Source: an uncultured Nitrosomonadaceae bacterium (GTDB taxonomy: Bacteria; Pseudomonadota; Gammaproteobacteria; Burkholderiales; Nitrosomonadaceae). Taken from it: a stretch of 64,000 nt of DNA. The notes beneath the pieces are model-generated. The model was not told where the DNA came from. It searched no databases and saw nothing but the letters and a program-made list of their open reading frames with translations. The DNA is taken from contig CALSMH010000003.1 in NCBI GenBank assembly GCA_943787405.1, forward strand, positions 248,001 to 312,000, in the 5' to 3' direction. Below, in pieces: positions 18,740 through 28,073 of the stretch; position 1 is the first letter of the stretch; each line of letters begins with the position of its first letter. The position numbers and the translations under genes are program-made.

Positions 18740-19912
18740 ATGAAATCTCACCATTTTTTTGCACCCTGCCCACGTGGATTAGAGTCAGTTCTTGCAGTTG
18801 AACTTAAGAAGCTAGGTGGGCTGTCTATACAGAAAAATGATGGCGGTGTGAAATTCCAGGGAAGCTGGCATACGTGCTACCGCACTAATCTTGAAAGTCG
18901 AATTGCCAGCCGTATTCTCTGGCAAATTACAAAACAATCCTATATTAATGAAGGTGATATCTATAAAACATCTCATGCATTCCCATGGAATGAGTGGATC
19001 TCTTCAACAAACACAATTCGTGTCAACGTAGCAGCAAAAAAATGCCAGCTTAGAAGCCTTGAGTTTGTTACTTTAAGAATTAAAGATGCTGTCTGTGATA
19101 AGTTTCGCGAGCTAACCAACAAACGTCCGAGTATAAATACGGTGAATCCGGATATCCGCATACATGGATTCCTCGACGCCCGTGATTTTACTCTATATCT
19201 GGACACATCGGGTGATGCACTGTTTAAAAGAGGTTTACGAAAAACTACGGGAGATGCCCCACTCAGAGAGAATCTAGCCGCCGGAATTCTACAACTGGCT
19301 GGTTGGAAACCCGGCATCCCCTTTCTTGACCCGATGTGTGGGAGCGGAACATTTTTACTTGAAGCTGTACAAATAGCACTGAATATTGCGCCAGGGATAA
19401 AACGTAATTTTGCTTTTGAGAAATTTAAGAAATTTGATAGCTCACTATGGAACAAAATAAAAGAAGACTCCATTAACCAACAGAAAGATAAATTACAGCA
19501 GCCAATATACGGTAGTGATTTATATGGTGATGCACTGCTTGATGCTCATGCTAATCTTGATATGGCTGGATTTTCAGATCTGGTGGCACTGAAACAAGGA
19601 AATATTTTAGAAATTCCTTCGCCAGCTCCAACCGGTATACTTATTACTAACCCGCCTTATGGAAAACGTGTAGCTAATCAGGATGAACTAGCAGATCTCT
19701 ATCCAAAAATAGGAGACATATTAAAAAATAAATTTGTCGGATGGAGTGCGTATTTCCTAACTGGTGACGCCCTTCTGCCAAAATCGATACGTTTATCTGC
19801 CTCACGTCGAATTCCTTTATTTAATGGTGGAATAGAGTGTCGGCTACTGGAATATAAAATAGTAGCGGGAGGAATGAGGAAGGTAAAAGCAACAGTTGTC
19901 ACAAAGAACTAA
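18740..19912 (+). CDS. THUMP-domain class I SAM-dependent RNA methyltransferase (RlmL-N/YpsC type)
   Basis: A 390-residue protein with an N-terminal ferredoxin-like/THUMP RNA-binding part (about 1-160, starting HHFFAPCPRGLESVLAVELK) and a Rossmann methyltransferase. The SAM-binding motif is DPMCGSGTFLLEA and the N2-guanine catalytic motif is NPPYGKR. It corresponds to the N-terminal half of E. coli RlmL, which modifies m2G2445 of 23S rRNA; the C-terminal RlmK-like half is absent, as is usual in Betaproteobacteria. The exact target is inferred, not shown. Confidence 0.9.
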   Translation: MKSHHFFAPCPRGLESVLAVELKKLGGLSIQKNDGGVKFQGSWHTCYRTNLESRIASRILWQITKQSYINEGDIYKTSHAFPWNEWISSTNTIRVNVAAKKCQLRSLEFVTLRIKDAVCDKFRELTNKRPSINTVNPDIRIHGFLDARDFTLYLDTSGDALFKRGLRKTTGDAPLRENLAAGILQLAGWKPGIPFLDPMCGSGTFLLEAVQIALNIAPGIKRNFAFEKFKKFDSSLWNKIKEDSINQQKDKLQQPIYGSDLYGDALLDAHANLDMAGFSDLVALKQGNILEIPSPAPTGILITNPPYGKRVANQDELADLYPKIGDILKNKFVGWSAYFLTGDALLPKSIRLSASRRIPLFNGGIECRLLEYKIVAGGMRKVKATVVTKN

Positions 19913-19948
19913 GATTCTACTCCCATAACCAGCAGAAGCCTGTAAGTG

Positions 19949-20458
19949 ATGTTTGAAAAAAGAATAGTTTCATTATTAATATTCCTAATATGCCTAACCG
20001 TAATCGGATATGCTTTATATCTTCAATTAGTAATCAACCTTCTGCCTTGCCCTCTTTGCATAGCGCAACGAATAGCCTATTGGTTAGTAGGATTAACAGC
20101 TATTTTTGCTTTTATCCATAACCCTAGAGGTTTAGGTCAACAGATATACTATAGTTTTATAACAGTCTTCTCACTAATTGGGTTAATTCTAGCATTACGC
20201 CATTCCTGGATAATTCGATACCCAGAACCAGAAGCATTCCAATGCGGAATTAGTGCAGAAGAAGAATTCTTGAATGACCTATCAATAGCCAATTGGTGGC
20301 CAAGCATGTTTGAGGCTAACGGGGACTGCGCAGATGTAAAATGGGAGTTTTTATCCTTAATTATACCAAATTGGTCAGCTATTTTCTTCTTACTTATCCT
20401 AATAATTTCAGTTTATATTCTATTCACTAGCCGCAATCAGAAATCAGAAATTGAATAA
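19949..20458 (+). CDS. dsbB: Disulfide bond formation protein B
   Basis: A 169-residue, four-helix inner-membrane quinone reductase that reoxidises DsbA. The first redox pair is the CPLC in NLLPCPLCIAQR. The second periplasmic pair is split between FQCGISAEE and NGDCADV, giving the four catalytic cysteines. The ATG at 19949 is preferred over an adjacent in-frame GTG at 19946. It ends before a strong bidirectional hairpin shared with the convergent mlaA. Disulfide formation would be needed for periplasmic proteins of the oxidation chain. Confidence 0.94.
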   Translation: MFEKRIVSLLIFLICLTVIGYALYLQLVINLLPCPLCIAQRIAYWLVGLTAIFAFIHNPRGLGQQIYYSFITVFSLIGLILALRHSWIIRYPEPEAFQCGISAEEEFLNDLSIANWWPSMFEANGDCADVKWEFLSLIIPNWSAIFFLLILIISVYILFTSRNQKSEIE

Positions 20459-20515
20459 AAATAACATTATCCGCATAAGATAAATCAAATAATCATAACT
20501 TAAGACCGCCATACT

Positions 20516-20558
20516 AAAAAACGACAAAGAACCTATTAAGGTAGCATTGTCGTTTTTT
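20516..20558. terminator. Bidirectional intrinsic terminator between dsbB and mlaA
   Basis: AAAAAACGACAA (20516-20527) and TTGTCGTTTTTT (20547-20558) form a 12-bp perfect stem whose arms supply an A-tract and a T-tract, so it can terminate in both directions. The loop contains a nested ACCT-ATTA-AGGT hairpin. It lies exactly between the convergent dsbB stop (20458) and mlaA stop (20570). Confidence 0.88.
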
Positions 20559-20569
20559 ATTAGACTTAG

Positions 20570-21391
20570 TTACTTAGAATCGTGTATTGGTTGCCAAGGC
20601 TCTGGATCTATATACTCGATTACAACAGAACGTTTTTTTTCGGCATCAGCAGACTCCTGAGCAGGCTCATCTATTACATCATCTATAGCAGGAGGATTGC
20701 CATCATGTATTAAGTTATTCCGACGTTGTAAATATGCGTCACGCAGGAACTCATATTTATCCAATGCAGCCTCATTTACAATTGCTTCATTTTCCAATAA
20801 TTGTTTACGCTGCTCAACAGCCCGACCTGCCCCTATCGTTGGGGAGATAAATGGCGCCATAAAAGGTGCGGCATAGAAAATTGGATTAGTACCTGCATCC
20901 ACTATAGCTCCAAGTCCAGATCGAACCGTATATCCGCCGAAAAATGGCACTACAATATAAGGTCCACTGGAAACCCCGTAATGGGCTAGTGTCTGGCCAA
21001 AGTCTTCATACCGTTTTGGAAAACCATATTTACTTCCGAAATCTACTAAACCACCCATCCCCAAAAATGTATTAATTAGAAGGCGTGACCCATCTTGACC
21101 TGCCTCACTGAATTTTAGCTGAAGGACATCGTTAATGACCACTATAAAATCATCTAAATTAGAGAAGAAATTTTCTGCGCCTGCTTCAACGACTTCAGGA
21201 GCTATTGTTTTATAGCCTAAGGCAACAGGCTTCAAAATATATTTATCTGCTTTCTCATTAAAAGAAAAAACAGAACGATTCATTGATTCTAATGGGTCAT
21301 GGGTGTTTTGTGACGTAGCACAACCAGAAAGAAATATTACAATACCCAATAACACAGGAAACCTAGCTAATTTAAGACATGTGATGTTCAT
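20570..21391 (-). CDS. mlaA: MlaA (VacJ) family outer-membrane lipoprotein
   Basis: An outer-membrane lipoprotein that removes mislocalised phospholipids from the outer leaflet and hands them to the MlaC/MlaFEDB system. The signal peptide begins at the ATG 21391 (MNITCLKLARFPVLLG) and ends in the lipobox LSGC. Family motifs are DPLESMNRSVFSFNE, the NDVLQLKF and GRLLINTFLGMGGLVDF-like stretches, and EDFGQTLAHYGVSSGPYIVV. An upstream ATG at 21427 would bury the signal peptide and is rejected. The mla transport operon is not nearby. The C-terminal tail is Glu/Asp-rich. Confidence 0.92.
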   Translation of the reverse strand: MNITCLKLARFPVLLGIVIFLSGCATSQNTHDPLESMNRSVFSFNEKADKYILKPVALGYKTIAPEVVEAGAENFFSNLDDFIVVINDVLQLKFSEAGQDGSRLLINTFLGMGGLVDFGSKYGFPKRYEDFGQTLAHYGVSSGPYIVVPFFGGYTVRSGLGAIVDAGTNPIFYAAPFMAPFISPTIGAGRAVEQRKQLLENEAIVNEAALDKYEFLRDAYLQRRNNLIHDGNPPAIDDVIDEPAQESADAEKKRSVVIEYIDPEPWQPIHDSK

Positions 21392-21582
21392 AATTTTCTC
21401 ATTCAGAATGATGATGAAGTCTGCCATAAATATATATTTGGTACAACCAAAAATATATTCTTATATCAATTTTTTTGTAAAAAAATGTTTTCTATTTCTA
21501 ATGCCTATTCTCTAAGTAGATTTCTACGTTTTCGACAAGTGCATTTTCTCTCTAGAATAACTATCAATATTCAACTGACTTG

Positions 21583-23121
21583 CTACTCCATACCGCTCCT
21601 AGAGAAATCCTTTAGGCGGACACCAAATAACCATAAAGAAGAAAAATAGCTTGTGGCTCCCAGCGTCACAACCCACATTAATCTGATGACGCGCTCCATA
21701 GCGGAATTTTCTAACCACAATGTCATGCCCCCCACAGTAAACCAGAGTACTACTGACATTATAGATAATGCTAATAATACTCTAATAACAAAGCCCAGCC
21801 ACCCTGGTTGCGGTTGATAAATTTTGTGGCTTCGTAACTTGTAGTAAAGAAGGCCCGCATTGAAATATGCACCGAGGCTAATTGCTAGTGCCAATCCAAT
21901 ATGTTGCAAAGGCCCAATGAACGCAAGATTCAGAAGCTGTGTAATAACAATTGTTGCAGCAGCAATTTTTACTGGAGTTTTAATGTTCTGCTGAGCATAA
22001 AACCCGGGTGCCAGAACTTTAATTAAAATTAATCCTAGCAACCCTATACTATAAGCAATTAAAGCATTACGAGTCATCAGAACATCATTAACAGAGAATT
22101 CTCCATAGTGAAATAATGTGGTGATTAATGGCGCAGCAAGCAATGAAAGTGCCACTGCAGCAGGCAATGCCATCATCACGGCAAACCGCAAGCCCCAATC
22201 AAGTAAGTGAGAATATTTTTCGGTACTGTTGCTAGTGTAATGACGAGAAAGAGTTGGCAACAATACTGTCCCTAATGCCACACCTAGCAAACCAGCAGGA
22301 AATTCCATCAATCGATCAGCGTAATATAACCACGAAACGCTACCGGTAATGAGAAATGAAGCAAAAATAGTACTTATTAGTAGGCTAATCTGGCCAGCAG
22401 ATGCACCAAATACTGCCGGCCCCATTTGCTTAACCACACGCCAGGCTCCTGTATCCTTAGATATAAGGCGCGGGCGCGGCAGCAATCTCACCCGCATAAG
22501 AAATGGTAGCTGAAAAGCCAGTTGCAAAGCACCACCAATGAATACCGCCCATGCAAGAGCCAATATAGGTGGATCAAGTAGTGGCGCGAGCCACAATGCA
22601 CAGCCAATAAAGGATAAATTTAAAAGTGCGGGAGTAAATGCAGGAACAGAGAATTTTCCAAAAGTATTAAGCACTCCACCAGCCAGAGAAACCAAAGAAA
22701 TAAATAAAATATAAGGGAATGTAATCTGCAGGAGTTCAACTGTTAATGAAAATTTTTGTGGGTTATTTAAAAACCCAGGTGCACTTATATAAATGATGTA
22801 TGGTGCTGCAACTACACCAATAAGCGTTACAACGAATAATACAACCCCCATCAGGGCAGCAACATGATCGACTAAATCACGCGTTTCATCAAACGAACGT
22901 GTATTTTTATATTCTGAAAGAATTGGGACAAATGCTAATGAAAAAGCACCTTCCGCAAATAAACGTCGCAAAAGATTTGGGATGCGAAATGCAACAAAAA
23001 AAGCATCCGTCGCCATCCCTGCTCCGAAAATGCGAGCAATCAACATATCTCTTACAAATCCTAGAATACGGGATACCAAGGTCATGCTACTTACTGTAGC
23101 GAAAGATCTAAGTAAATTCAT
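21583..23121 (-). CDS. murJ: Lipid II flippase MurJ (MviN)
   Basis: A 512-residue polytopic inner-membrane protein of the MOP superfamily, long enough for 14 transmembrane helices, that flips the peptidoglycan precursor lipid II. The N-terminus LLRSFATVSSMTLVSRILGF and then RDMLIARIFGAGMATDAFFV is diagnostic, and NLLRRLFAEGAFSLAFVPIL follows. Length matches the family. It is divergent from rpsT across a promoter region, the same neighbour as in many Betaproteobacteria. ATG start at 23121. Confidence 0.95.
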   Translation of the reverse strand: MNLLRSFATVSSMTLVSRILGFVRDMLIARIFGAGMATDAFFVAFRIPNLLRRLFAEGAFSLAFVPILSEYKNTRSFDETRDLVDHVAALMGVVLFVVTLIGVVAAPYIIYISAPGFLNNPQKFSLTVELLQITFPYILFISLVSLAGGVLNTFGKFSVPAFTPALLNLSFIGCALWLAPLLDPPILALAWAVFIGGALQLAFQLPFLMRVRLLPRPRLISKDTGAWRVVKQMGPAVFGASAGQISLLISTIFASFLITGSVSWLYYADRLMEFPAGLLGVALGTVLLPTLSRHYTSNSTEKYSHLLDWGLRFAVMMALPAAVALSLLAAPLITTLFHYGEFSVNDVLMTRNALIAYSIGLLGLILIKVLAPGFYAQQNIKTPVKIAAATIVITQLLNLAFIGPLQHIGLALAISLGAYFNAGLLYYKLRSHKIYQPQPGWLGFVIRVLLALSIMSVVLWFTVGGMTLWLENSAMERVIRLMWVVTLGATSYFSSLWLFGVRLKDFSRSGME

Positions 23122-23297
23122 GAGAATGTATATTAACCTGATTTGATAACTATTTATGCCAGTTATACGATATCCTTTCAGTAAATAGCAAGTACATAGC
23201 CAGACAGCTCCCTAGAGCTCATGCTTAAATGTAATCAATTTACTATCACTGCCCCAAAAATTATATTACAGATGCTTCGCCACACCCCTACACCTCC

Positions 23298-23326
23298 TTG
23301 TAAAATGGCATAAATAGCTTTAAAAT
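23298..23326 (+). promoter_or_regulatory. Sigma-70-type promoter of rpsT
   Basis: TTGTAA (23298-23303), a 17-bp spacer and TAAAAT (23321-23326) lie about 40 bp before the rpsT start codon. This is a good fit to the housekeeping consensus for a ribosomal protein gene transcribed alone. Confidence 0.55.
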
Positions 23327-23367
23327 GTCTGATTGTATTTAAACGCTGGATTGGGAACTTATTTATA

Positions 23368-23631
23368 ATGGCTAATACTGCACAAACTAGAAAACGAGCA
23401 AGACAAAATGTGAAGCAAAGTATTCACAATCATAGCCTCCGTGCTAAATTACGCACTGCGATCAAACTTGTAATTAAGGCTGTTAAATCTGGCGACAAGT
23501 CTGCCGCACAGGCGGTATTCAGAACATCCTGTGCTACAGTAGACTCAATTGCTGATAAAAATATAATCCACAAAAACAAGGCCGCCCGACATAAGAGTCG
23601 TCTGTCTTCAGCTATTAAAGCAATGACCTAA
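23368..23631 (+). CDS. rpsT: 30S ribosomal protein S20
   Basis: An 87-residue, highly basic helical protein starting [18 protein letters not shown], the canonical S20 N-terminus, with the later [19 protein letters not shown]. It binds 16S rRNA early in 30S assembly. It is monocistronic: its own promoter lies upstream and a terminator follows at 23647-23675. It is divergent from murJ. Confidence 0.97.
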   Translation: MANTAQTRKRARQNVKQSIHNHSLRAKLRTAIKLVIKAVKSGDKSAAQAVFRTSCATVDSIADKNIIHKNKAARHKSRLSSAIKAMT

Positions 23632-23646
23632 AACCGTATCTAATTT

Positions 23647-23675
23647 AAAAAAGCCTTGCTGAATTAAGCTTTTTT
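23647..23675 (+). terminator. Intrinsic terminator after rpsT
   Basis: AAAAAAG (23647-23653) pairs with CTTTTTT (23669-23675), and CTT (55-57) with AAG (66-68) around one bulged C, 16 bp after the rpsT stop. The T-rich 3' arm gives the U-tract. The rest of the 23640-23943 gap holds only AT-rich sequence and the argD leader described separately. Confidence 0.7.
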
Positions 23676-23913
23676 ATATCACCTGCCGCTACGCAGAAAC
23701 AAAATATTACAAATTATTATATGGTTTCTAGCTAAAGCACAATCAATCAAATTAATACATAAATAAATCCAGTTATCTGATACATTTGATACGTTCGTAG
23801 CTGCAGGAGAACTGCATTTTGTGTTGTTAGCCTATTTATTTAAGATAATTTTCTACTACTGTCGAAAAAATATTGAACAATTTGACTCAATGGGTAATGG
23901 CATCTATCAGCGG

Positions 23914-23953
23914 TATAATTAAATTTATGACACGCGGCGGCTTATGTCGCCGC
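23914..23953 (+). promoter_or_regulatory. argD: argD -10 element and leader hairpin
   Basis: A perfect TATAAT (23914-23919) lies upstream of argD without a convincing -35 at 16-18 bp; a TTGACT is 26 bp away. About 15 bp later GCGGCG (23934-23939) and CGCCGC (23948-23953) form a GC-rich 6-bp hairpin in an otherwise AT-rich leader, close to the expected transcript 5' end. Role unknown; it could stabilise the mRNA or serve as a regulator site. Confidence 0.4.
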
Positions 23954-23985
23954 ATTACGTTCTAATACTAAGAAATAGAATCTCC

Positions 23986-25149
23986 ATGGAAAATCTGATG
24001 AATACCTATTCGCGACTTCCAGTTACCTTTGCTAAAGGCGAAGGAGTATGGCTATGGGATGCGCAAGGGAAGAAATATCTCGATGCTTTAGCCGGTATCG
24101 CGGTATGCGGTATAGGGCATTGCCATCCTAAACTAGTAAAGGCAATCTCAGAACAGGCTGGAACATTAATTCATACTTCAAATTTATATCATGTAGATAA
24201 GCAAGAAAAATTAGCTAAAAAACTGGCCATTTTATCTGGGTTAAATAAATCTTTTTTCTGTAACTCTGGTGCGGAAGCAAATGAAACAGCAATCAAATTG
24301 GCCAGATTATATGGCCATAACAGGGGAATTGACCAGCCTACTATTATAGTAATGGAAAATTCGTTTCATGGTCGTACTATGGCCACCTTGACAGCAACCG
24401 GCAACCGTAAAGTTCAGGCTGGCTTTGAACCACTCCTTACAGGGTTTGCTCGTGTGCCTTTCAATGATCTTGATGCAATAGCGCAAGTATCAGCTCATAA
24501 CAAAAATGTAGTAGCGATATTAGTTGAGCCATATCAGGGAGAGGGTGGCGTGAATGTGCCACAGGCAAATTATTTAAAGGGATTACGACAGATATGCGAT
24601 GAAAATGGCTGGCTGTTAATGTTGGATGAGGTTCAATGCGGTATTGGCCGGAGCGGAAAATGGTTTGCTTTTCAAAATAGTGAAATAGCCCCAGATGTAA
24701 TTACTCTTGCCAAGAGCCTTGGATCAGGTGTCCCCATTGGTGCATGTATAGGAGGAAATGTTGCTGGAGAAATATTTAAACCAGGCAACCATGCTTCTAC
24801 TTTTGGCGGAAATCCGCTGGCCTGTTCTGCAGCAATTACTACATTAGATATAATTGAGGAAGAAAACTTAATGCGTAATGCATTAGAACAGGGTAATTTT
24901 ATTCAAAAAAATCTTCTGGAACAATTAGGCAATTTATCCCATGTAACTCAAATACGTGGGCATGGACTAATGATTGGTATAGAACTTACGAAACCTTGCG
25001 GGGAGCTCGTAAAGAAGGCATTAGAACAGGGATTATTGATAAATGTTACTTCAAATAAAATAGTACGCCTACTACCGCCGTTAGTAATAAAACAGAATGA
25101 ATCAGAACAAATAATAAATATGGTATCTACTTTAATAAAAGAATTCTAA
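23986..25149 (+). CDS. argD: Acetylornithine aminotransferase
   Basis: A class III PLP-dependent aminotransferase of about 387 residues that forms N-acetylornithine in arginine synthesis. Motifs: FCNSGAEANETAIKLAR (PLP phosphate region), ENSFHGRT, the LDEVQCGIGRSGKWFAFQ strand, and the Schiff-base Lys in TLAKSLGSGVPIGA. The ATG at 23986 (MENLMNTYSRLPVTFAKGEG) matches family N-termini; the longer frame from 23944 is unlikely. It is the first of a compact argD-argF-argG group. Confidence 0.94.
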   Translation: MENLMNTYSRLPVTFAKGEGVWLWDAQGKKYLDALAGIAVCGIGHCHPKLVKAISEQAGTLIHTSNLYHVDKQEKLAKKLAILSGLNKSFFCNSGAEANETAIKLARLYGHNRGIDQPTIIVMENSFHGRTMATLTATGNRKVQAGFEPLLTGFARVPFNDLDAIAQVSAHNKNVVAILVEPYQGEGGVNVPQANYLKGLRQICDENGWLLMLDEVQCGIGRSGKWFAFQNSEIAPDVITLAKSLGSGVPIGACIGGNVAGEIFKPGNHASTFGGNPLACSAAITTLDIIEEENLMRNALEQGNFIQKNLLEQLGNLSHVTQIRGHGLMIGIELTKPCGELVKKALEQGLLINVTSNKIVRLLPPLVIKQNESEQIINMVSTLIKEF

Positions 25150-25204
25150 GGGTGCATCCAGTCGAGTAAAAAAATACGCCGATCATTAATAACCTATAAA
25201 TATT

Positions 25205-26137
25205 ATGCAACTTAAACATTTCCTAAAATTCAATGATTTCTCCCTTGAAGAGTTTGAATACCTTTTTGCACGTGCGCGATGGATTAAGAGTGAATTCAAG
25301 CACTACCGGCGTTATTGGCCATTGGAAGACCGAACTCTTGCAATGATTTTTGACAAAAATTCAACTCGCACAAGACTATCATTCGAAGCCGGAATGCACC
25401 AAATGGGTGGGAAAGCAATCTATCTATCAACAAAAGATACCCAGCTTGGGCGAGGTGAATCGGTAGAAGATGCTGCGCGGGTAATCTCTCGTATGGTAGA
25501 TATAGTAATGATCCGTACTTACGAACATGACATAATTGAACGATTTGCTAAGCACTCAAGAGTGCCGGTAATTAATGGCCTTACAGATGAATATCACCCC
25601 TGTCAGATAATAGGGGATATTTTCACCTTCATTGAGCAGCGCGGCAGTATCTCTGGTAAGACAGTAGCATGGATAGGTGACTCAAATAATGTATGTAGTA
25701 CCTGGCTGCAAGCTGCAGAAATATTTAATTTCAAAGTACATGTCTCTACCCCACCTGGATATGAAATCAAGCCGAAGCAAGCAGGACTTAATGGTACAAA
25801 TCACTATGAAGAATTTTCTGATCCTCATGATGCGGTAAAGGATGTCGACCTCGTAACTACTGATGTCTGGACAAGCATGGGATTTGAGGCTGAAACTGAG
25901 AAACGGAAGGATGATTTTTCTGATTTCCTTGTAGATCAAAAAATGATGTCATGTGCAAATAAAGAAGCCCTTTTCATGCACTGTTTACCTGCCCATCGTG
26001 GTGAGGAAGTAACTTCAGAGGTGATTGAAGGCCCACAGTCAGTTGTTTGGGATGAAGCTGAAAATCGGCTTCACACTCAAAAAGCACTTATGGAATATAT
26101 ACTGCTAGGAAAAATTAATCCAAAATCCCCTGTATAA
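25205..26137 (+). CDS. argF: Ornithine carbamoyltransferase
   Basis: A 310-residue enzyme that joins carbamoyl phosphate and ornithine to citrulline. The carbamoyl-phosphate motif is KNSTRTRLSFEAG, and ornithine-side motifs are HPCQIIGD-like (EYHPCQIIGD) and MHCLPAHRGEEV. Length is standard for the anabolic enzyme. It is preceded by argD (55-bp gap) and followed by argG, together covering three steps of arginine synthesis. ATG start at 25205. Confidence 0.96.
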   Translation: MQLKHFLKFNDFSLEEFEYLFARARWIKSEFKHYRRYWPLEDRTLAMIFDKNSTRTRLSFEAGMHQMGGKAIYLSTKDTQLGRGESVEDAARVISRMVDIVMIRTYEHDIIERFAKHSRVPVINGLTDEYHPCQIIGDIFTFIEQRGSISGKTVAWIGDSNNVCSTWLQAAEIFNFKVHVSTPPGYEIKPKQAGLNGTNHYEEFSDPHDAVKDVDLVTTDVWTSMGFEAETEKRKDDFSDFLVDQKMMSCANKEALFMHCLPAHRGEEVTSEVIEGPQSVVWDEAENRLHTQKALMEYILLGKINPKSPV

Positions 26138-26174
26138 ATAATGTAGGAAAGAACTTAATTTTTGTGGATTGAAT

Positions 26175-27401
26175 ATGAAAAATATTAGCAAAATTAATAA
26201 AGTAGTATTAGCTTTTTCTGGTGGTCTAGATACATCAGTAATTCTTAAATGGCTACAAGATACATACCAATGTGAAATCGTTACTTTTACTGCCGATATT
26301 GGTCAGGGTGAAGAAGTAGAACCTGCACGTGCTAAAGCAGAGCAACTGGGTATAAAAGAAATATTTATTGAGGATCTACGTGAAGAGTTTGTTCGCGACT
26401 ATGTTTTCCCAATGTTTAGAGCTAATGCCATTTATGAAGGTGAATACTTACTTGGTACCAGTATCGCAAGGCCACTAATAGCAAAAAGACAAATTGAAAT
26501 CTCAAAGCTGACAAAAGCTGATGCTGTCTCACATGGAGCCACTGGAAAAGGTAATGATCAAGTCCGTTTTGAACTTGGCTATTATGCTCTACAACCTGAT
26601 ATAAATGTAATAGCACCATGGCGTGAGTGGAATCTCACATCACGGGAAAAGCTTTTAGAATATGCCAAGAAAAATAATATTCCAGTTGAGATGAAGAAAA
26701 AAAATGGCTCACCATATAGCATGGATGCAAATCTATTACACATATCCTACGAGGGGCGCATGCTGGAAGACCCTGCGATAGAACCAAATGAATCTATGTG
26801 GCGCTGGAGCGTCTCCCCTGAAGAGGCCCCTAATGAAGCAGAATATATTGATATTGAGTTTAACCAAGGTGACATTGTTGCATTAAATGGAGAAAAACTT
26901 TCTCCTGCAGAGGTATTGACAGAGCTCAATAGGATAGGAAATAAACATGGTATAGGGCGGCTTGATATAGTAGAAAATCGCTATGTAGGGATGAAATCCA
27001 GAGGCTGTTATGAAACACCTGGCGGCTCAATCATGCTACGAGCACATCGAGCAATTGAATCCATTACTATCGACCGGGAAGTTGCACACTTGAAGGACGA
27101 ACTAATGCCGCGCTATGCTACATTGATTTACAACGGTTATTGGTGGAGCCCCGAGAGAAAGATGCTGCAAACAATGATTGATGCTACGCAAATTTATGTT
27201 AATGGGTGGGTTAGGATAAAGCTCTATAAAGGCAATATAATCATAGCCGGGCGAGACTCTAAAACAGATTCATTATTTGATTCAAATATTGCGACTTTTG
27301 AAGATGACAAAGGTGCGTATAATCAAGCAGATGCTGATGGATTTATTAAATTAAATGCTATGCGGATGCGAATAGCCACGAAATTGGAAAAAGATAATTA
27401 A
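26175..27401 (+). CDS. argG: Argininosuccinate synthase
   Basis: A 408-residue N-type ATP pyrophosphatase making argininosuccinate from citrulline and aspartate. The ATP loop is [11 protein letters not shown]. Further family motifs are [15 protein letters not shown], the WREW stretch and [19 protein letters not shown]. The ATG at 26175 is chosen; the in-frame TTG at 26169 is only six bases earlier. It lies 37 bp after argF in the same direction and completes the argDFG set. argH is not nearby. Confidence 0.96.
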   Translation: MKNISKINKVVLAFSGGLDTSVILKWLQDTYQCEIVTFTADIGQGEEVEPARAKAEQLGIKEIFIEDLREEFVRDYVFPMFRANAIYEGEYLLGTSIARPLIAKRQIEISKLTKADAVSHGATGKGNDQVRFELGYYALQPDINVIAPWREWNLTSREKLLEYAKKNNIPVEMKKKNGSPYSMDANLLHISYEGRMLEDPAIEPNESMWRWSVSPEEAPNEAEYIDIEFNQGDIVALNGEKLSPAEVLTELNRIGNKHGIGRLDIVENRYVGMKSRGCYETPGGSIMLRAHRAIESITIDREVAHLKDELMPRYATLIYNGYWWSPERKMLQTMIDATQIYVNGWVRIKLYKGNIIIAGRDSKTDSLFDSNIATFEDDKGAYNQADADGFIKLNAMRMRIATKLEKDN

Positions 27402-27500
27402 CTCTAATATTTTCGGCTTACTCTAACTGTAGTTGATTTAATATAGTTAATAATCTACAAATACTTGTTAAGCTATGTAGAACCTATAGGGAGAAATAAA

Positions 27501-27986
27501 ATGCCTTCATTCGATATAGTTTCAGAGGTTGATAAGCAAGAGATAAGAAATGTAATAGAACAAGTCAATAAAGAGGTAAGTACTAGATTTGATTTCAAGG
27601 GATCTGATGCACGAGTTCAGCAAGAAGATTACAACCTCACCATTTATGCAGATGATGCGTTTAAAATTGGCCAGATATTAGATATTCTTATGAGTAAGGC
27701 AACCAAACGTGGTGTAGATGTTCGCTGTATGGACAAGGGTGAGGCAGAGAAAGTTGCAGGGAATAAAGCTAAACAGACAATTACAATAAAGGTTGGGGTA
27801 GAAATAAATCTTGCAAAAAGAATCGTCAAAATTATCAAAGAAAGTAAACTTAAGGTCCAAGCCAGCATCCAAGGAGAGACCGTACGTATTTCTGGTAAAA
27901 AAAGAGATGCATTGCAAGATACAATGACACTAATGAAGAAGTCTATTTCTGAATTTCCCCTGCAGTTTCAGAATTTCCGAGACTAA
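27501..27986 (+). CDS. YajQ family nucleotide (cyclic di-GMP)-binding protein
   Basis: A 161-residue protein beginning [18 protein letters not shown], the exact style of the YajQ/UPF0234 family, with two ferredoxin-like halves and the terminal [10 protein letters not shown]. Some members bind cyclic di-GMP and act as co-regulators; others bind nucleotides or tRNA, so the role here is open. The start at 27501 has GGGAG nine bases upstream, whereas the longer frame from 27465 lacks support. It is convergent with mltF; no strong terminator was seen between them. Confidence 0.9.
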   Translation: MPSFDIVSEVDKQEIRNVIEQVNKEVSTRFDFKGSDARVQQEDYNLTIYADDAFKIGQILDILMSKATKRGVDVRCMDKGEAEKVAGNKAKQTITIKVGVEINLAKRIVKIIKESKLKVQASIQGETVRISGKKRDALQDTMTLMKKSISEFPLQFQNFRD

Positions 27987-28073
27987 AAATAGTTATCTTT
28001 CCCATCTTACCAAGATCATTTTATAAACGGCACTAAATCATTATTGACTTAATATTTCAGGAGAAGAGAAATT

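Noticed and set aside
18973-19473. 166-codon minus-strand frame inside the RlmL-type methyltransferase gene
   Set aside because: The plus-strand gene has clear THUMP and methyltransferase motifs; the opposite frame shows none.
23882-23919. TTGACT...TATAAT as a full argD promoter
   Set aside because: The spacer is 26 bp, too long for sigma-70; only the -10 is kept as a candidate.
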